Origin: Chitinophagaceae bacterium
GTDB lineage: Bacteria; Bacteroidota; Bacteroidia; Chitinophagales; Chitinophagaceae
Assembly: GCA_018335935.1 (NCBI GenBank)
Contig: JAGXRG010000045.1
Span: 1 to 32,842, forward strand
Direction of reading: 5' to 3'
Length of the DNA stretch: 32,842 bases
The notes beneath the pieces are model-generated. The model was not told the DNA's origin, did no database searches, and saw nothing but the letters and a program-made list of their open reading frames with translations. Of the stretch, positions 1 through 8,189 are shown one piece after another (the first letter of the stretch is position 1; every line of letters begins with the position of its first letter). A program made the position numbers and the translations under genes.

Positions 1-1851
1 AGTAATTTTATTCGATTTAATTTTTTCTTTTAAAGCGTCTACCTCATTTTTCAGTATCATTTGACCACCCATGTTTTGCCATTCAGTCAAATTTGCTTTT
101 GGTAGAGCATTTGTAAATTGCTTAAATGATGTGATGTTTTCTTTTTCTATAAATTCAATAAAAACAGTACAGATATAGTGTTGAAGCACTTCTTTAAAAA
201 CTAAGTATGATTCAAGTGCTTTAATGATAAGAGTTGGTCTTTTGTTATTCTCAAAAAATCCTCCTTCTACTTCTAGTGTTTTGCAAAATTCACTTTTTTC
301 AATAGCCAAGGCTTTACCTTTTGCAATGTTTTGATCTTTAGTACTAGCTCTGTTTCCATTTTTTTTATACCAAGATTTTCCTGCTAGTTCTTCTAAAATC
401 TGTAACGAATTAATAATTTCATTAACTGTATCAGGGGCTAAATAATTATTTTCTAAATGTTGAATTTTTTCATGGCGTTTATCTCTGTCAGAATATTTCC
501 AGGCGTTTCTTTCAAGAGCATACATATTGTACATAAACCAATAGGCAGGCATTATTAAAAGATTATCATTGCTAACATCGTTTGATACCAATGAAAAAGG
601 AATTTTAATATTTAGTTCATTCGAATAATCACCTTTAGCAATTATAGTAAAGCTTGGAAAAATAGAATTGTGTTTTAAACTTACACATAAGCCTGGCCAA
701 AACCCACGGCCAGCAACAATTTCACCATCTGCACCACGTGAATTATGATTACTGCCAATAGTAGAACCTGCTGCAAGATTGCTTTGTCCTAATACTAATG
801 CTGCACATAAAAACGAATTGTTATGATGTTGTTCATGAAAAGAAAATATCAAAGAGTTTAAAACTTCACAACAAGAAATAGTTGAGTTGAATCCTAAATA
901 AGAATTTATTAATCGGGCCCCATATTTTAATTGAGAATGATTAGCAGTAATAAATCTAACAGCTTTAACACCATAAAAAATTCTACAACCATATCCAATA
1001 ATGCCATTCACTAATTCGCATCCTTCACCAATCTGAGTTCTTCCTTCTCCATTGCCTGAATTGATGGTTAAGTTTTTTAATTTGTTTACACCTTTTATAT
1101 AAGCATCTTCACCAATCCAACAATCTTTAATACTTTTTGAATTTTTAATGATGGTTCTATGGCCAATTTTGCCATAATAACCTCTTACTGTTGTAAATTT
1201 TTTTTGAGTAAGTTCTGTAAGTTTTTCTAGTAATAATTTATCGTCTCTGTATTTACTCCATATGTAAGCATCTCCAGGTTGCATACCATTATAAGGTAAA
1301 ATTTTTCTTCCAGCATTTTCATTACAAACTTCTAACCAAACTCTATGAGATTCTTCTTCTCCATCTTTTACCACACCATTGCCAAATTTTGCTTTATTGC
1401 TAGTTACAATTTCATTAATGTTAATGAGTATTACTTCATCACCAATAATAAAATGCGACAAATAGTTTACATTATTAATGGCAACATTATCTCCAAAATC
1501 GCAACTAATTATGGTAGAATTGTACAAACCAACAGGTGTAGTTAATTCGCTAAAAGAAAGTGTTAAAGGTTCCAGACTACCTATTCTAATTAAACCATAA
1601 AACTCACAATCAATTATTAAATGTGGATTGAAATTTCCTGCCACTAAAAAATCATTCCAATTATTATGTTTATTATGATTTTGCTTTAATATATCAATTT
1701 CTGAAGCAGTAAGTTTTCGGTATTTTCTTCCACTACGTTCTTGCTTATTTCTTAAATAATATTCATTTTTCCCAACAGGTAAATATTCATCTTTAATAAA
1801 ATCGTAACCTAATCTATCTAAAGTATTTTTCTCAATTATATTATATGGCAT
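1..1851 (-). CDS. DUF4954 family protein, C-terminally cut by window edge
   Basis: An open frame runs from an ATG at 1851 to the left edge with no stop (617 codons visible), so the C terminus is missing. The translation starts MPYNIIEKNTLDRLGYDF and matches what I know of DUF4954, a Bacteroidota family with left-handed beta-helix (hexapeptide-like) character. The middle third contains short turns rich in Gly, Ile and Asn, such as DCWIGEDAYIKGV, IGEGCELVNGIIGYGCRI and GSTIGSNHNSRGADGEI, typical of sugar-nucleotide acyl- or nucleotidyltransferase coils. The last 150 residues look helical and charged. No catalytic activity can be assigned. The start lies 4 bases after the upstream glycosyltransferase stop, so the two are probably co-transcribed. 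A role in envelope sugar metabolism is inferred from that context only. Confidence 0.85.
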   Translation of the reverse strand, partial: MPYNIIEKNTLDRLGYDFIKDEYLPVGKNEYYLRNKQERSGRKYRKLTASEIDILKQNHNKHNNWNDFLVAGNFNPHLIIDCEFYGLIRIGSLEPLTLSFSELTTPVGLYNSTIISCDFGDNVAINNVNYLSHFIIGDEVILININEIVTSNKAKFGNGVVKDGEEESHRVWLEVCNENAGRKILPYNGMQPGDAYIWSKYRDDKLLLEKLTELTQKKFTTVRGYYGKIGHRTIIKNSKSIKDCWIGEDAYIKGVNKLKNLTINSGNGEGRTQIGEGCELVNGIIGYGCRIFYGVKAVRFITANHSQLKYGARLINSYLGFNSTISCCEVLNSLIFSFHEQHHNNSFLCAALVLGQSNLAAGSTIGSNHNSRGADGEIVAGRGFWPGLCVSLKHNSIFPSFTIIAKGDYSNELNIKIPFSLVSNDVSNDNLLIMPAYWFMYNMYALERNAWKYSDRDKRHEKIQHLENNYLAPDTVNEIINSLQILEELAGKSWYKKNGNRASTKDQNIAKGKALAIEKSEFCKTLEVEGGFFENNKRPTLIIKALESYLVFKEVLQHYICTVFIEFIEKENITSFKQFTNALPKANLTEWQNMGGQMILKNEVDALKEKIKSNKIT

Positions 1852-1855
1852 GAAC

Positions 1856-3025
1856 TTAGTTTTGGGTAGTAAAAGATAATTGTACAATTGCACTGGTTAA
1901 ATTGTGCCAACTATATTTCTGTTTTTCTGCTTTAATATTTTCAACTAAAAAAGCAGAATCAAATTTAATTAATTCTTCTATCTTTTCAGCAATAGAATTA
2001 GCATTTGGTTCGGCAATTACACCAATTTTATTTTCATTTATTATATCAGCCAATCCACCAACATTAGTTACTAACATGGGTTTTTCGAAATGAAAGGCTA
2101 ATGGAGTAACTCCACTTTGAGTTGCATTTTTATAAGGTTGAATAATATAATCAGCAGCACTAAAATAATATTTTACTTGGTCGTTAGCTATAAACTCTGT
2201 ATGTAATATAATTTGGTCTTCTATTTTTAATTGATCAATTAATATATCGTAAAATTTTCTATCATCATAAAACTCTCCAGCTACTAATAATTTTAATTGT
2301 TGAGTATTTGAAGTTTGAGTAAGATTTTTCTTTTTTATCAAAGCCATTGCTTCGAGTAATAAGTCTAGTCCTTTATACTTTCTAATAAATCCAAAAAATA
2401 AAAGAATAATATCTTTTTGATGCAAATTTAAATTTTCTCTTGCTTGAGCTTTGGGTATAATTTCACCAAAATTATCGTATAGGGGATGAGGTATAAGTTG
2501 TGCTGGTTGTATTGAAAAATGTTTTAAATCTTTCAAAACATTTTGGCTCATGCATATAAAAGCATCTATAGGTTTTACAAAATATTTTGTGAAAATAGTG
2601 TCGCCAATTCTTTTTTCATGTGGAATAATATTATCTGCAATACAAATGATTTTAGTTGTTTTATTCCACTTTACAATTCTTAAAATTGTTCCAAAACAGG
2701 GCCCCATAAAAGGAAGCCAAAACCTTACTACTATAATGTTTGGCTTTAGTTTTTTTAGTTTAAAACCAATTTTTATCCAATTAAATGGGTTGATAGAATT
2801 AATACAAGAAATAATATGTAAACCTTTAGGTGCTTGCTCTGTAGATAATTGCGATTTTCCTGGAAAAAGAAAATTAGGGTATTGTAATGAAAAACTAAAG
2901 ATTGTTGTTTGATAACCTTCTTCTATAAATTGTTGTGCTAATCTTTCATTAAAAGTTGCAATACCACCTCCACGTAATGGAAAGGCTGAGCCTATAATGA
3001 CAATATTTTTTTTTGATGACTGCAA
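1856..3025 (-). CDS. GT4-type (GT-B fold) glycosyltransferase
   Basis: A 389-residue protein, usual length for a GT-B glycosyltransferase that moves a sugar from a nucleotide donor, probably onto a lipid-linked or surface glycan at the inner membrane. The N terminus has the first Rossmann strand and a glycine-rich loop (IVIIGSAFPLRGGGIATF). The second half begins near LLFFGFIRKYKGLDLLLEAM. A donor-site region near the C terminus contains QSGVTPLAFHFEKPMLVTNV followed by GG. The start codon appears to be TTG at 3025: there is no in-frame ATG between it and an in-frame stop at 3049-3047, and the next residues already match the conserved N terminus. It lies 13 bases after the GT2 gene and 4 bases before the DUF4954 gene. 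Donor and acceptor are unknown. Confidence 0.88.
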   Translation of the reverse strand: MQSSKKNIVIIGSAFPLRGGGIATFNERLAQQFIEEGYQTTIFSFSLQYPNFLFPGKSQLSTEQAPKGLHIISCINSINPFNWIKIGFKLKKLKPNIIVVRFWLPFMGPCFGTILRIVKWNKTTKIICIADNIIPHEKRIGDTIFTKYFVKPIDAFICMSQNVLKDLKHFSIQPAQLIPHPLYDNFGEIIPKAQARENLNLHQKDIILLFFGFIRKYKGLDLLLEAMALIKKKNLTQTSNTQQLKLLVAGEFYDDRKFYDILIDQLKIEDQIILHTEFIANDQVKYYFSAADYIIQPYKNATQSGVTPLAFHFEKPMLVTNVGGLADIINENKIGVIAEPNANSIAEKIEELIKFDSAFLVENIKAEKQKYSWHNLTSAIVQLSFTTQN

Positions 3026-3038
3026 AAAGTGAATTGAG

Positions 3039-3980
3039 TTAAAGTCCTATTTTTTGTGCAATTAAATATTCATTACGTGTTGCAGAATTTCTAGAGATTA
3101 ATTCAGCAACAAACCCAGTTAAAAATAATTGCATACCTATAATCATTATAACCAGAGCTATATAAAAAGCAGGTCTATTGGTTAAAGCAAAATGACTATC
3201 AAGCATTTTAGCTATTATTAAATAGATGCTCATAAATAAACCAATTAAAAAACACAGTGTTCCGTATAAGCCAAAAAAATGCATGGGTCTTTTACCAAAT
3301 TTGCTCACAAAATTTATTGTGGCTAAATCTAAAAATCCATTAATAAATCTTTCCCAACCAAATTTTGTTACACCAAATTTTCTTGGTCTGTGTTCAACAA
3401 CTTTTTCACCAATTTTTTTAAATCCATTCCATTTAGCTATTACAGGTATGTATCTGTGCATTTCGCCATATACTTCAATGCTTTTTACTACATTATTTTT
3501 ATAGGCTTTTAAGCCACAATTAAAATCGTGTAGTTTAATGCCACTACTCATTCTTGCAGCAGCATTAAAAATTTTTGATGGTATATTTTTGGTTAAGGTA
3601 TTATCATATCTTTTTTTCTTCCAACCACTAACAATATCAAAATTTCCTTCATGAATCATTTTAATTAGTGATGGTATTTCATCTGGACTATCTTGCATAT
3701 CAGCATCCATGGTAATTATAACATCTCCTTGAGCGGCTTTAAAGCCTTCATTTAATGCAGCACTTTTACCATAATTTCTTTGAAATTTAATGCCTTTGAA
3801 ATTTGAGTCTGCAGATGAAATTTGAGTAATTACATTCCAACTATTGTCAGTACTTCCATCATCAATTAATATGACTTCGTAACTTATATTATTTTCTGTA
3901 GTTACTTTAGTAATCCACTTGCATAAGTCTGGCAAAGACTCATCTTCATTAAATAAAGGAATAACTATTGATACATTCAT
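3039..3980 (-). CDS. GT2 family glycosyltransferase with two C-terminal membrane segments
   Basis: A 313-residue protein of the DPM1/GtrB-like group, which transfers a sugar from a nucleotide donor to polyprenyl phosphate on the cytoplasmic face of the membrane. Near the N terminus are MNVSIVIPLFNEDESLPDL and the nucleotide-binding VILIDDGSTDNSW. Next come FQRNYGKSAALNEGF and the metal-binding Asp motif in ITMDADMQDSPDEIPSLI. Two hydrophobic segments follow near residues 235-255 and 270-295, the usual membrane hairpin of the group. ATG at 3980 starts directly at the conserved strand. The gene sits 2 bases after the DUF4199 gene and 13 bases before the GT4 gene. The exact sugar cannot be read from sequence. 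Dolichyl- or undecaprenyl-phosphate mannose- or glucose-type products are the usual outcome for the family. Confidence 0.92.
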   Translation of the reverse strand: MNVSIVIPLFNEDESLPDLCKWITKVTTENNISYEVILIDDGSTDNSWNVITQISSADSNFKGIKFQRNYGKSAALNEGFKAAQGDVIITMDADMQDSPDEIPSLIKMIHEGNFDIVSGWKKKRYDNTLTKNIPSKIFNAAARMSSGIKLHDFNCGLKAYKNNVVKSIEVYGEMHRYIPVIAKWNGFKKIGEKVVEHRPRKFGVTKFGWERFINGFLDLATINFVSKFGKRPMHFFGLYGTLCFLIGLFMSIYLIIAKMLDSHFALTNRPAFYIALVIMIIGMQLFLTGFVAELISRNSATRNEYLIAQKIGL

Positions 3981-3982
3981 AA

Positions 3983-4489
3983 TTAGTTACTAGATTTTGA
4001 TTTTGTTACAACAGTGCCTAATAATGATCCTAAAACACCTAAAAATAAAATGCTCATAATGCTACCAGCAAAATATTTATACGATTCTACTTTTTTTCCT
4101 AAAACTAAAGCCTGATCTAAATTTTCTTCAAATAATTTTGGTTCAATGGTTCCAGATTGTTTCAACTGCTCAATACTTGCTAATAGTTTTTGATGAATAT
4201 AATCTGGAAAGAAAACTTTAGTTTCCATCAACATAAAAATAAAATAAATACAAGTAATTACTGCAGTTACTTTAAATCCATAAGAAAATAATTCTGAAAA
4301 CTTTTGCAATGTAGGTTGTTCTTTTTTCAGCATTACAACACTGATTAAAACACCTAAAAGAATTAAAAGACCAAAAACAAAAACAGTCCATTCTGCAAAA
4401 ACTGTTTGTGTAAAATGAGTAATAGATTTAAATACTATTAATAAAGCTGCAATGGTTAAGCCTTTCTGTATATGAGTTTTTTGTTGCAT
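3983..4489 (-). CDS. DUF4199 family membrane protein
   Basis: A 168-residue protein with about four hydrophobic segments: near residues 12-30, 35-54 and 73-88, and again at 140-162. Between the third and fourth lies a charged, helix-prone stretch with FPDYIHQKLLASIEQLKQSG. This layout, with a short cytoplasmic N terminus and a final segment ending in small polar residues, fits the DUF4199 family of Bacteroidota. To my knowledge the family has no established function. It lies one base downstream of the dihydroorotase-like gene and 2 bases upstream of the GT2 gene, so it is almost certainly translated from the same message. The constant neighbourhood with a glycosyltransferase makes a membrane partner role plausible, but that is inference. 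Confidence 0.82.
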   Translation of the reverse strand: MQQKTHIQKGLTIAALLIVFKSITHFTQTVFAEWTVFVFGLLILLGVLISVVMLKKEQPTLQKFSELFSYGFKVTAVITCIYFIFMLMETKVFFPDYIHQKLLASIEQLKQSGTIEPKLFEENLDQALVLGKKVESYKYFAGSIMSILFLGVLGSLLGTVVTKSKSSN

Positions 4490-4490
4490 A

Positions 4491-5753
4491 TTAGTTTTTA
4501 AAGAGCTTTCCTTTATTTATGGTTCCTAAAATTTTACCATTTAATGACCTATTAAAAATAGAAGTATTATAGGATTTGCTTTTATTGTTTTCTTTAGTTA
4601 GTACAAATTTATCTTTAGTGCTAAATAATGTTAATTCAGCAACTTCACCCACTTCAATTGAGTTTTTCGGTATGTTAAAAATTGCTCTTGCATTATGACT
4701 GAAAAGATCTATTATATCAGTAATTAATAAGTTTGGTGCAACTTCTTGTAAAACTGAAAATGCAGTTTGTAAATTAATCATACCAAAGCTAGCTTTATCA
4801 AATTCACAATCTTTGTAATCTGAATGTAATGGTACATGATGAGATGCTATACAATCAATTTTACCTTCAACAACTGCTGTTCTTAAAGCCATCATCTCTG
4901 TCTTAGTTCTTAATGGGGGATTCACTTTTAAGTTACTATCGTAGTTGACTAAATCTTCATCGCAAAACAATAAATGATGTGGTGTTACACTACAAGTAAT
5001 GTTTAATCCTTCTTTTTTAGCTTCATGAATAAGGTTAATTCCTTTAATGGTTGATACGCCTGAAATGTGTAATCGGCCATTAGAATATCTTAATAATTCA
5101 ATATCTCTTTTTATCATTAAAATTTCAGCAAAACTTGGAATTCCTGCTATACCTAATTGTGTAGAAACAATCCCTTCATTCATACTTCCAAGCTTGGTAA
5201 AACTGTTTTCAACCGGTTTTTGAATTAATGTTCCATTAAAACTATTTACATATTGTAAAGCCTTTAAAAATAAGGCTGCAGATTGAACAGGTAAATCACC
5301 ATCTGAAAAAGCAATAGCACCATGATTAAACATATCATACATTTCGGCTAATTCTTTTCCTTCTGTATTTTTTGAAATAGCACCTATTGAATGAATATGA
5401 ACTGGTAAATTTTTAGATTTCTCGTTAATATAATTTACTTGGCTTTGATTTGATATGGTTGGGTTGGTATTGGGCAACATTAAAATTCTTGTAAAACCAC
5501 CAGCTTGAGCTGCAAGGGCAGCAGTTTCGAAGGTTTCATTTTGTTCAAAACCTGGTTCTCCAATTTTAGTAAAAGTATCTACAAAACCTACTGAAACCAT
5601 TAAGTTTTCATGCTCAAATATTAATGCGTCTTCATCATTTATATCAGTTTCAATATTTGCAATTAAACCATCAACTATAAGTATATCCTTCAATTGCTGA
5701 TGGTAAGGACTAGTTTTATCTATTATTTCTGCTTTTTTTAAAAGTATTTTCAT
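4491..5753 (-). CDS. Dihydroorotase-like protein lacking metal ligands (probable pseudoenzyme)
   Basis: A 420-residue amidohydrolase-fold protein matching class I dihydroorotase over its whole length. Active members hydrolyse and cyclise carbamoyl-aspartate and dihydroorotate in pyrimidine synthesis. Here the first metal motif (normally His-x-His before LREPG) reads DTFTKIGEPG at residues 59-68, with no histidines. The metal His of the usual HVST motif is Gly (LHISGVST). The catalytic Asp of the usual DHAPH motif is replaced (IASHHVPLH). Only TPHHL is intact. Loss at three sites argues against catalysis. Inactive dihydroorotase homologues that scaffold aspartate carbamoyltransferase are known in other bacteria, which is one possible role. 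The start is ATG at 5753; the preceding TTG adds one residue and is less likely. It heads the minus-strand operon and is divergent from carA. Confidence 0.87.
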   Translation of the reverse strand: MKILLKKAEIIDKTSPYHQQLKDILIVDGLIANIETDINDEDALIFEHENLMVSVGFVDTFTKIGEPGFEQNETFETAALAAQAGGFTRILMLPNTNPTISNQSQVNYINEKSKNLPVHIHSIGAISKNTEGKELAEMYDMFNHGAIAFSDGDLPVQSAALFLKALQYVNSFNGTLIQKPVENSFTKLGSMNEGIVSTQLGIAGIPSFAEILMIKRDIELLRYSNGRLHISGVSTIKGINLIHEAKKEGLNITCSVTPHHLLFCDEDLVNYDSNLKVNPPLRTKTEMMALRTAVVEGKIDCIASHHVPLHSDYKDCEFDKASFGMINLQTAFSVLQEVAPNLLITDIIDLFSHNARAIFNIPKNSIEVGEVAELTLFSTKDKFVLTKENNKSKSYNTSIFNRSLNGKILGTINKGKLFKN

Positions 5754-5795
5754 CAAACTGAGTTATTAATGAGATGTATACTAACAATTTCTCTA

Positions 5796-5803
5796 CAAAT
5801 GTA
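5796..5803 (-). promoter_or_regulatory. Putative -7 promoter box of the dihydroorotase-like operon
   Basis: On the minus strand this reads TACATTTG, an exact match to the Bacteroidota -7 consensus TAnnTTTG. It would place transcription start near 5790, giving a leader of roughly 35 bases before ATG 5753. No clear TTG -33 element is present at the expected distance, so the call rests on the -7 box and position. Confidence 0.4.
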
Positions 5804-5823
5804 AAGCTTGAAAATAACTTATT

Positions 5824-5838
5824 GTTACTTTATGTAAC
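5824..5838. repeat. Small inverted repeat in the divergent carA promoter region
   Basis: GTTAC, a 5-base spacer, then GTAAC, in the 142-bp space between the divergent dihydroorotase-like gene and carA. It overlaps where the -33 contact of the minus-strand promoter would fall and lies upstream of carA, so it could be a regulator site. The arms are only 5 bp, so chance is a real alternative. Confidence 0.2.
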
Positions 5839-5895
5839 TAACCCGATTTTTTTAATTAGAATAAGTTTATTTTGCAGCAATTTAATTTAAAGTTC

Positions 5896-6990
5896 ATGAT
5901 ACAATCTAAGCATCCTGCTGTTTTATTATTAAATGATGGCACTTTTTTACATGGTTTTCAATTTGGAGCAAAAGGAACATCAATGGGTGAAATTTGTTTT
6001 AATACTGGAATGACAGGATATCAAGAAGTTTTTACAGATCCAAGTTATAGTGGTCAGGTATTAATCATGAATAATGTTCACATAGGAAATTATGGCACTA
6101 AAATTTCTGATGTTGAAAGTGATAATGTAAAAATCAAAGGACTTATCTGTAAAAATTTAGAAGAAATTTATAGTAGGGCACAAGCAGATGATAATTTACT
6201 TGCCTACTTAACCAAAAACAATATTGTTGCGATTGAAGGAGTAGATACAAGAGCTTTAGTTACTCATGTTAGAACAAAAGGAGCTATGAATTGTATTATT
6301 TCTTCTGAAATTTTTGATATTGATGAGTTGAAAAAACAATTAGAAACTTGTCCAGATATGAATGGACAAGAATTAGCAAGTTCTGTTAGTACAAAAGAAG
6401 TTTACGAACTTGGAGATTCAAGTTCAAAACATAGAGTAGCAGTTTTAGATTTTGGTATTAAGAAAAATATTTTGAATTGCTTGGTCGAAAGGGGAGTTCA
6501 TGTTAAAGTGTTTCCTGCAAAAACAAATCTTGCTGAGTTAAAAACTTTTAATCCCTCAGGATATTTTATTTCAAATGGGCCTGGAGACCCTGCAGCTATG
6601 CCTTATGCTGTTGCTACTATTAAAGATATTTTAAAAGAAGAAAAACCTGTGTTTGGTATTTGTTTAGGTCATCAATTATTAGCATTGGCCAATAATATTC
6701 CAACTTATAAAATGCATCATGGGCATCGAGGCTTAAATCACCCAGTTAAAAATGTTATCACAGGAAAGAGTGAAATCACCACTCAGAATCATGGCTTTGG
6801 TATAGAGCCTGAAGCTGTTAGAAAAAACAATAATATCATCATTACACATATTAATTTGAATGATGATAGTATAGAAGGTATTAAACTAAAAGATAAACCT
6901 GCATTTAGTGTACAATATCATCCAGAAGCTACACCTGGTCCTCATGATAGCAGATATTTATTTGATGAGTTTGTGGCTCTAATGAATTAA
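5896..6990 (+). CDS. carA: Carbamoyl-phosphate synthase small subunit
   Basis: A 364-residue glutamine amidotransferase subunit, which releases ammonia from glutamine for the large subunit (CarB) to make carbamoyl phosphate for pyrimidines and arginine. The N-terminal CarA domain includes GTSMGEICFNTGMTGYQEV and the DTRALV region. The C-terminal class I amidotransferase domain has FISNGPGDP, the nucleophile Cys in FGICLGHQLLAL, TQNHGFGI, and the His-Glu pair in QYHPEATPGPHDS. The catalytic triad is intact. A TTG at 5872 would add eight residues, but ATG 5896 gives the usual N terminus and is preferred. carB is not in the window. aroQ follows after 9 bases and a sirtuin gene after that, probably in one transcript. 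Confidence 0.96.
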   Translation: MIQSKHPAVLLLNDGTFLHGFQFGAKGTSMGEICFNTGMTGYQEVFTDPSYSGQVLIMNNVHIGNYGTKISDVESDNVKIKGLICKNLEEIYSRAQADDNLLAYLTKNNIVAIEGVDTRALVTHVRTKGAMNCIISSEIFDIDELKKQLETCPDMNGQELASSVSTKEVYELGDSSSKHRVAVLDFGIKKNILNCLVERGVHVKVFPAKTNLAELKTFNPSGYFISNGPGDPAAMPYAVATIKDILKEEKPVFGICLGHQLLALANNIPTYKMHHGHRGLNHPVKNVITGKSEITTQNHGFGIEPEAVRKNNNIIITHINLNDDSIEGIKLKDKPAFSVQYHPEATPGPHDSRYLFDEFVALMN

Positions 6991-6999
6991 TTTTACTAC

Positions 7000-7431
7000 A
7001 TGAACATTCATATTATCAACGGACCTAATTTAAATCTTCTAGGAACCCGAGAAATTGACATATATGGTAATCAGTCTTTCGAAACATACTTTAAAGAACT
7101 TCAAAAACAATTCCCATTAGTTCAAATAACTTACTTTCAAAGTAATGTTGAAGGAGAAATTATTAATGAATTACAACGTGTTGGATTTATTACTCAAGGT
7201 ATTGTATTAAACCCTGCTGGTTATAGTCATACTTCAGTTGCCATTGCTGATGCTGTTTCTGCAATTCAAGCTCCAGTTGTTGAAGTTCACATCTCTAATA
7301 TTTTTGCAAGAGAAGAGTTTAGAAAACATTCATTTGTTTCTTCAAAAGCAAAAGCAGTAATGAGTGGGTTTGGACTAGATGGGTATAGATTGGCAATTGA
7401 TTGGTTGATACAGCAAGCTGCATCTCTATAA
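7000..7431 (+). CDS. aroQ: 3-dehydroquinate dehydratase, type II
   Basis: A 143-residue protein, the normal size for the small dodecameric type II enzyme. It converts 3-dehydroquinate to 3-dehydroshikimate in the shikimate pathway in the cytoplasm. The sequence starts with the family signature INGPNLNLLGTREIDIYG, carrying the flexible-loop Arg and catalytic Tyr. It then has the substrate-binding NPAGYSHTSVAIADAV and the catalytic His region VEVHISNIFAREEFRKHS. All key positions look intact. The order A-G in NPAGY instead of the more usual G-A is a mild variant. ATG 7000 lies 9 bases after the carA stop, and the sirtuin gene starts 17 bases downstream, so the three genes are likely transcribed together. 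Confidence 0.96.
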   Translation: MNIHIINGPNLNLLGTREIDIYGNQSFETYFKELQKQFPLVQITYFQSNVEGEIINELQRVGFITQGIVLNPAGYSHTSVAIADAVSAIQAPVVEVHISNIFAREEFRKHSFVSSKAKAVMSGFGLDGYRLAIDWLIQQAASL

Positions 7432-7448
7432 ATTTTAATTAATATTTC

Positions 7449-8147
7449 ATGCAAACAAATAAACCAAAGTTGGTAGTGCTTTCTGGTGCTGGCATTAGTG
7501 CTGAAAGTGGTTTAAAAACTTTCAGAGATGCTGATGGTCTTTGGGAGGGTCATAATGTTTATGAAGTAGCAACACCAAGAGGATTTGCCTCTAACCCTAA
7601 ATTGGTTTTGGATTTTTATAATATGAGAAGAAGAGATGTTTCCAAAGCAATGCCTAATGCTGCTCATATTGAATTGGCAAATTTAGAAAGTGATTTTGAT
7701 GTAACTATTATTACACAAAACATAGATGATTTACATGAAAGGGGAGGAAGTTCCAATGTTCTTCATTTGCATGGAGAAATTTTTAAAATGCGAAGTGTTT
7801 TTGATACTGAAACTATTTATGAAATAAGAGATGATATTAATGTTGGTGATAAAGCCCCAGATGGTTATCAATTACGTCCACACATAGTTTGGTTTGAAGA
7901 ACAAGTACCTATGTTAGAATTTGCTGTGCCTATAATTGAAAGTGCTGATGTCTTTGTTATTATTGGTACTTCTTTGCAAGTATATCCTGCTGCATCATTA
8001 ATCAATTTTGCTTCAAAAGAAATTCCAAAATTTATCATTGATAAAAAAGTTCCTCATACAAATGGAATTCAAAATATAAAAGCTATTGAATCTACAGCTT
8101 CTCAAGGTTTGCTTCAATTAAAAGAAGAACTCAATAAATTATTTTAA
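7449..8147 (+). CDS. cobB: Sirtuin-family NAD-dependent protein deacylase without zinc cysteines
   Basis: A 232-residue sirtuin that would remove acyl groups from protein lysines, using NAD and releasing nicotinamide. The Rossmann NAD site shows VVLSGAGISAESGLKTFRDA. The ribose and catalytic part has TQNIDDLH and the general-base His in LHLHGEIF (about residue 108). GTSLQVYPAASL closes the fold. FYNMRR supplies the Tyr-x-x-Arg pair (Y57, R60) that in SIRT5- and CobB-type enzymes favours succinyl or malonyl lysine. The protein contains no cysteine at all, so the usual four-Cys zinc site after the catalytic His is absent. I recall this as a feature of a clade in Bacteroidota and relatives. It is the last gene of the carA-aroQ run and ends just before a strong terminator. 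Confidence 0.92.
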   Translation: MQTNKPKLVVLSGAGISAESGLKTFRDADGLWEGHNVYEVATPRGFASNPKLVLDFYNMRRRDVSKAMPNAAHIELANLESDFDVTIITQNIDDLHERGGSSNVLHLHGEIFKMRSVFDTETIYEIRDDINVGDKAPDGYQLRPHIVWFEEQVPMLEFAVPIIESADVFVIIGTSLQVYPAASLINFASKEIPKFIIDKKVPHTNGIQNIKAIESTASQGLLQLKEELNKLF

Positions 8148-8152
8148 CTAAA

Positions 8153-8182
8153 AAAAACTCCTCGAAATTTCGAGGAGTTTTT
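8153..8182. terminator. Bidirectional intrinsic terminator
   Basis: A perfect inverted repeat with 15-base arms (8153-8167 and 8168-8182). Its core is CTCCTCG / CGAGGAG, flanked by an A run on the left and a T run on the right. It lies between the convergent sirtuin (stop 8147) and PorE-like (stop 8190) genes. Both strands present a GC-rich stem followed by T residues, so it can end both transcripts. Confidence 0.9.
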
Positions 8183-8189
8183 GTATGAA

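Noticed and set aside
1345..1545. Short plus-strand open frame of 66 codons
   Set aside because: It lies wholly antisense to the DUF4954 gene, has low-complexity composition and no recognisable family.
2550..2912. Plus-strand open frame of 120 codons
   Set aside because: Antisense to the GT4 gene, whose protein is clearly real; hydrophobic shadow with no homology signal.
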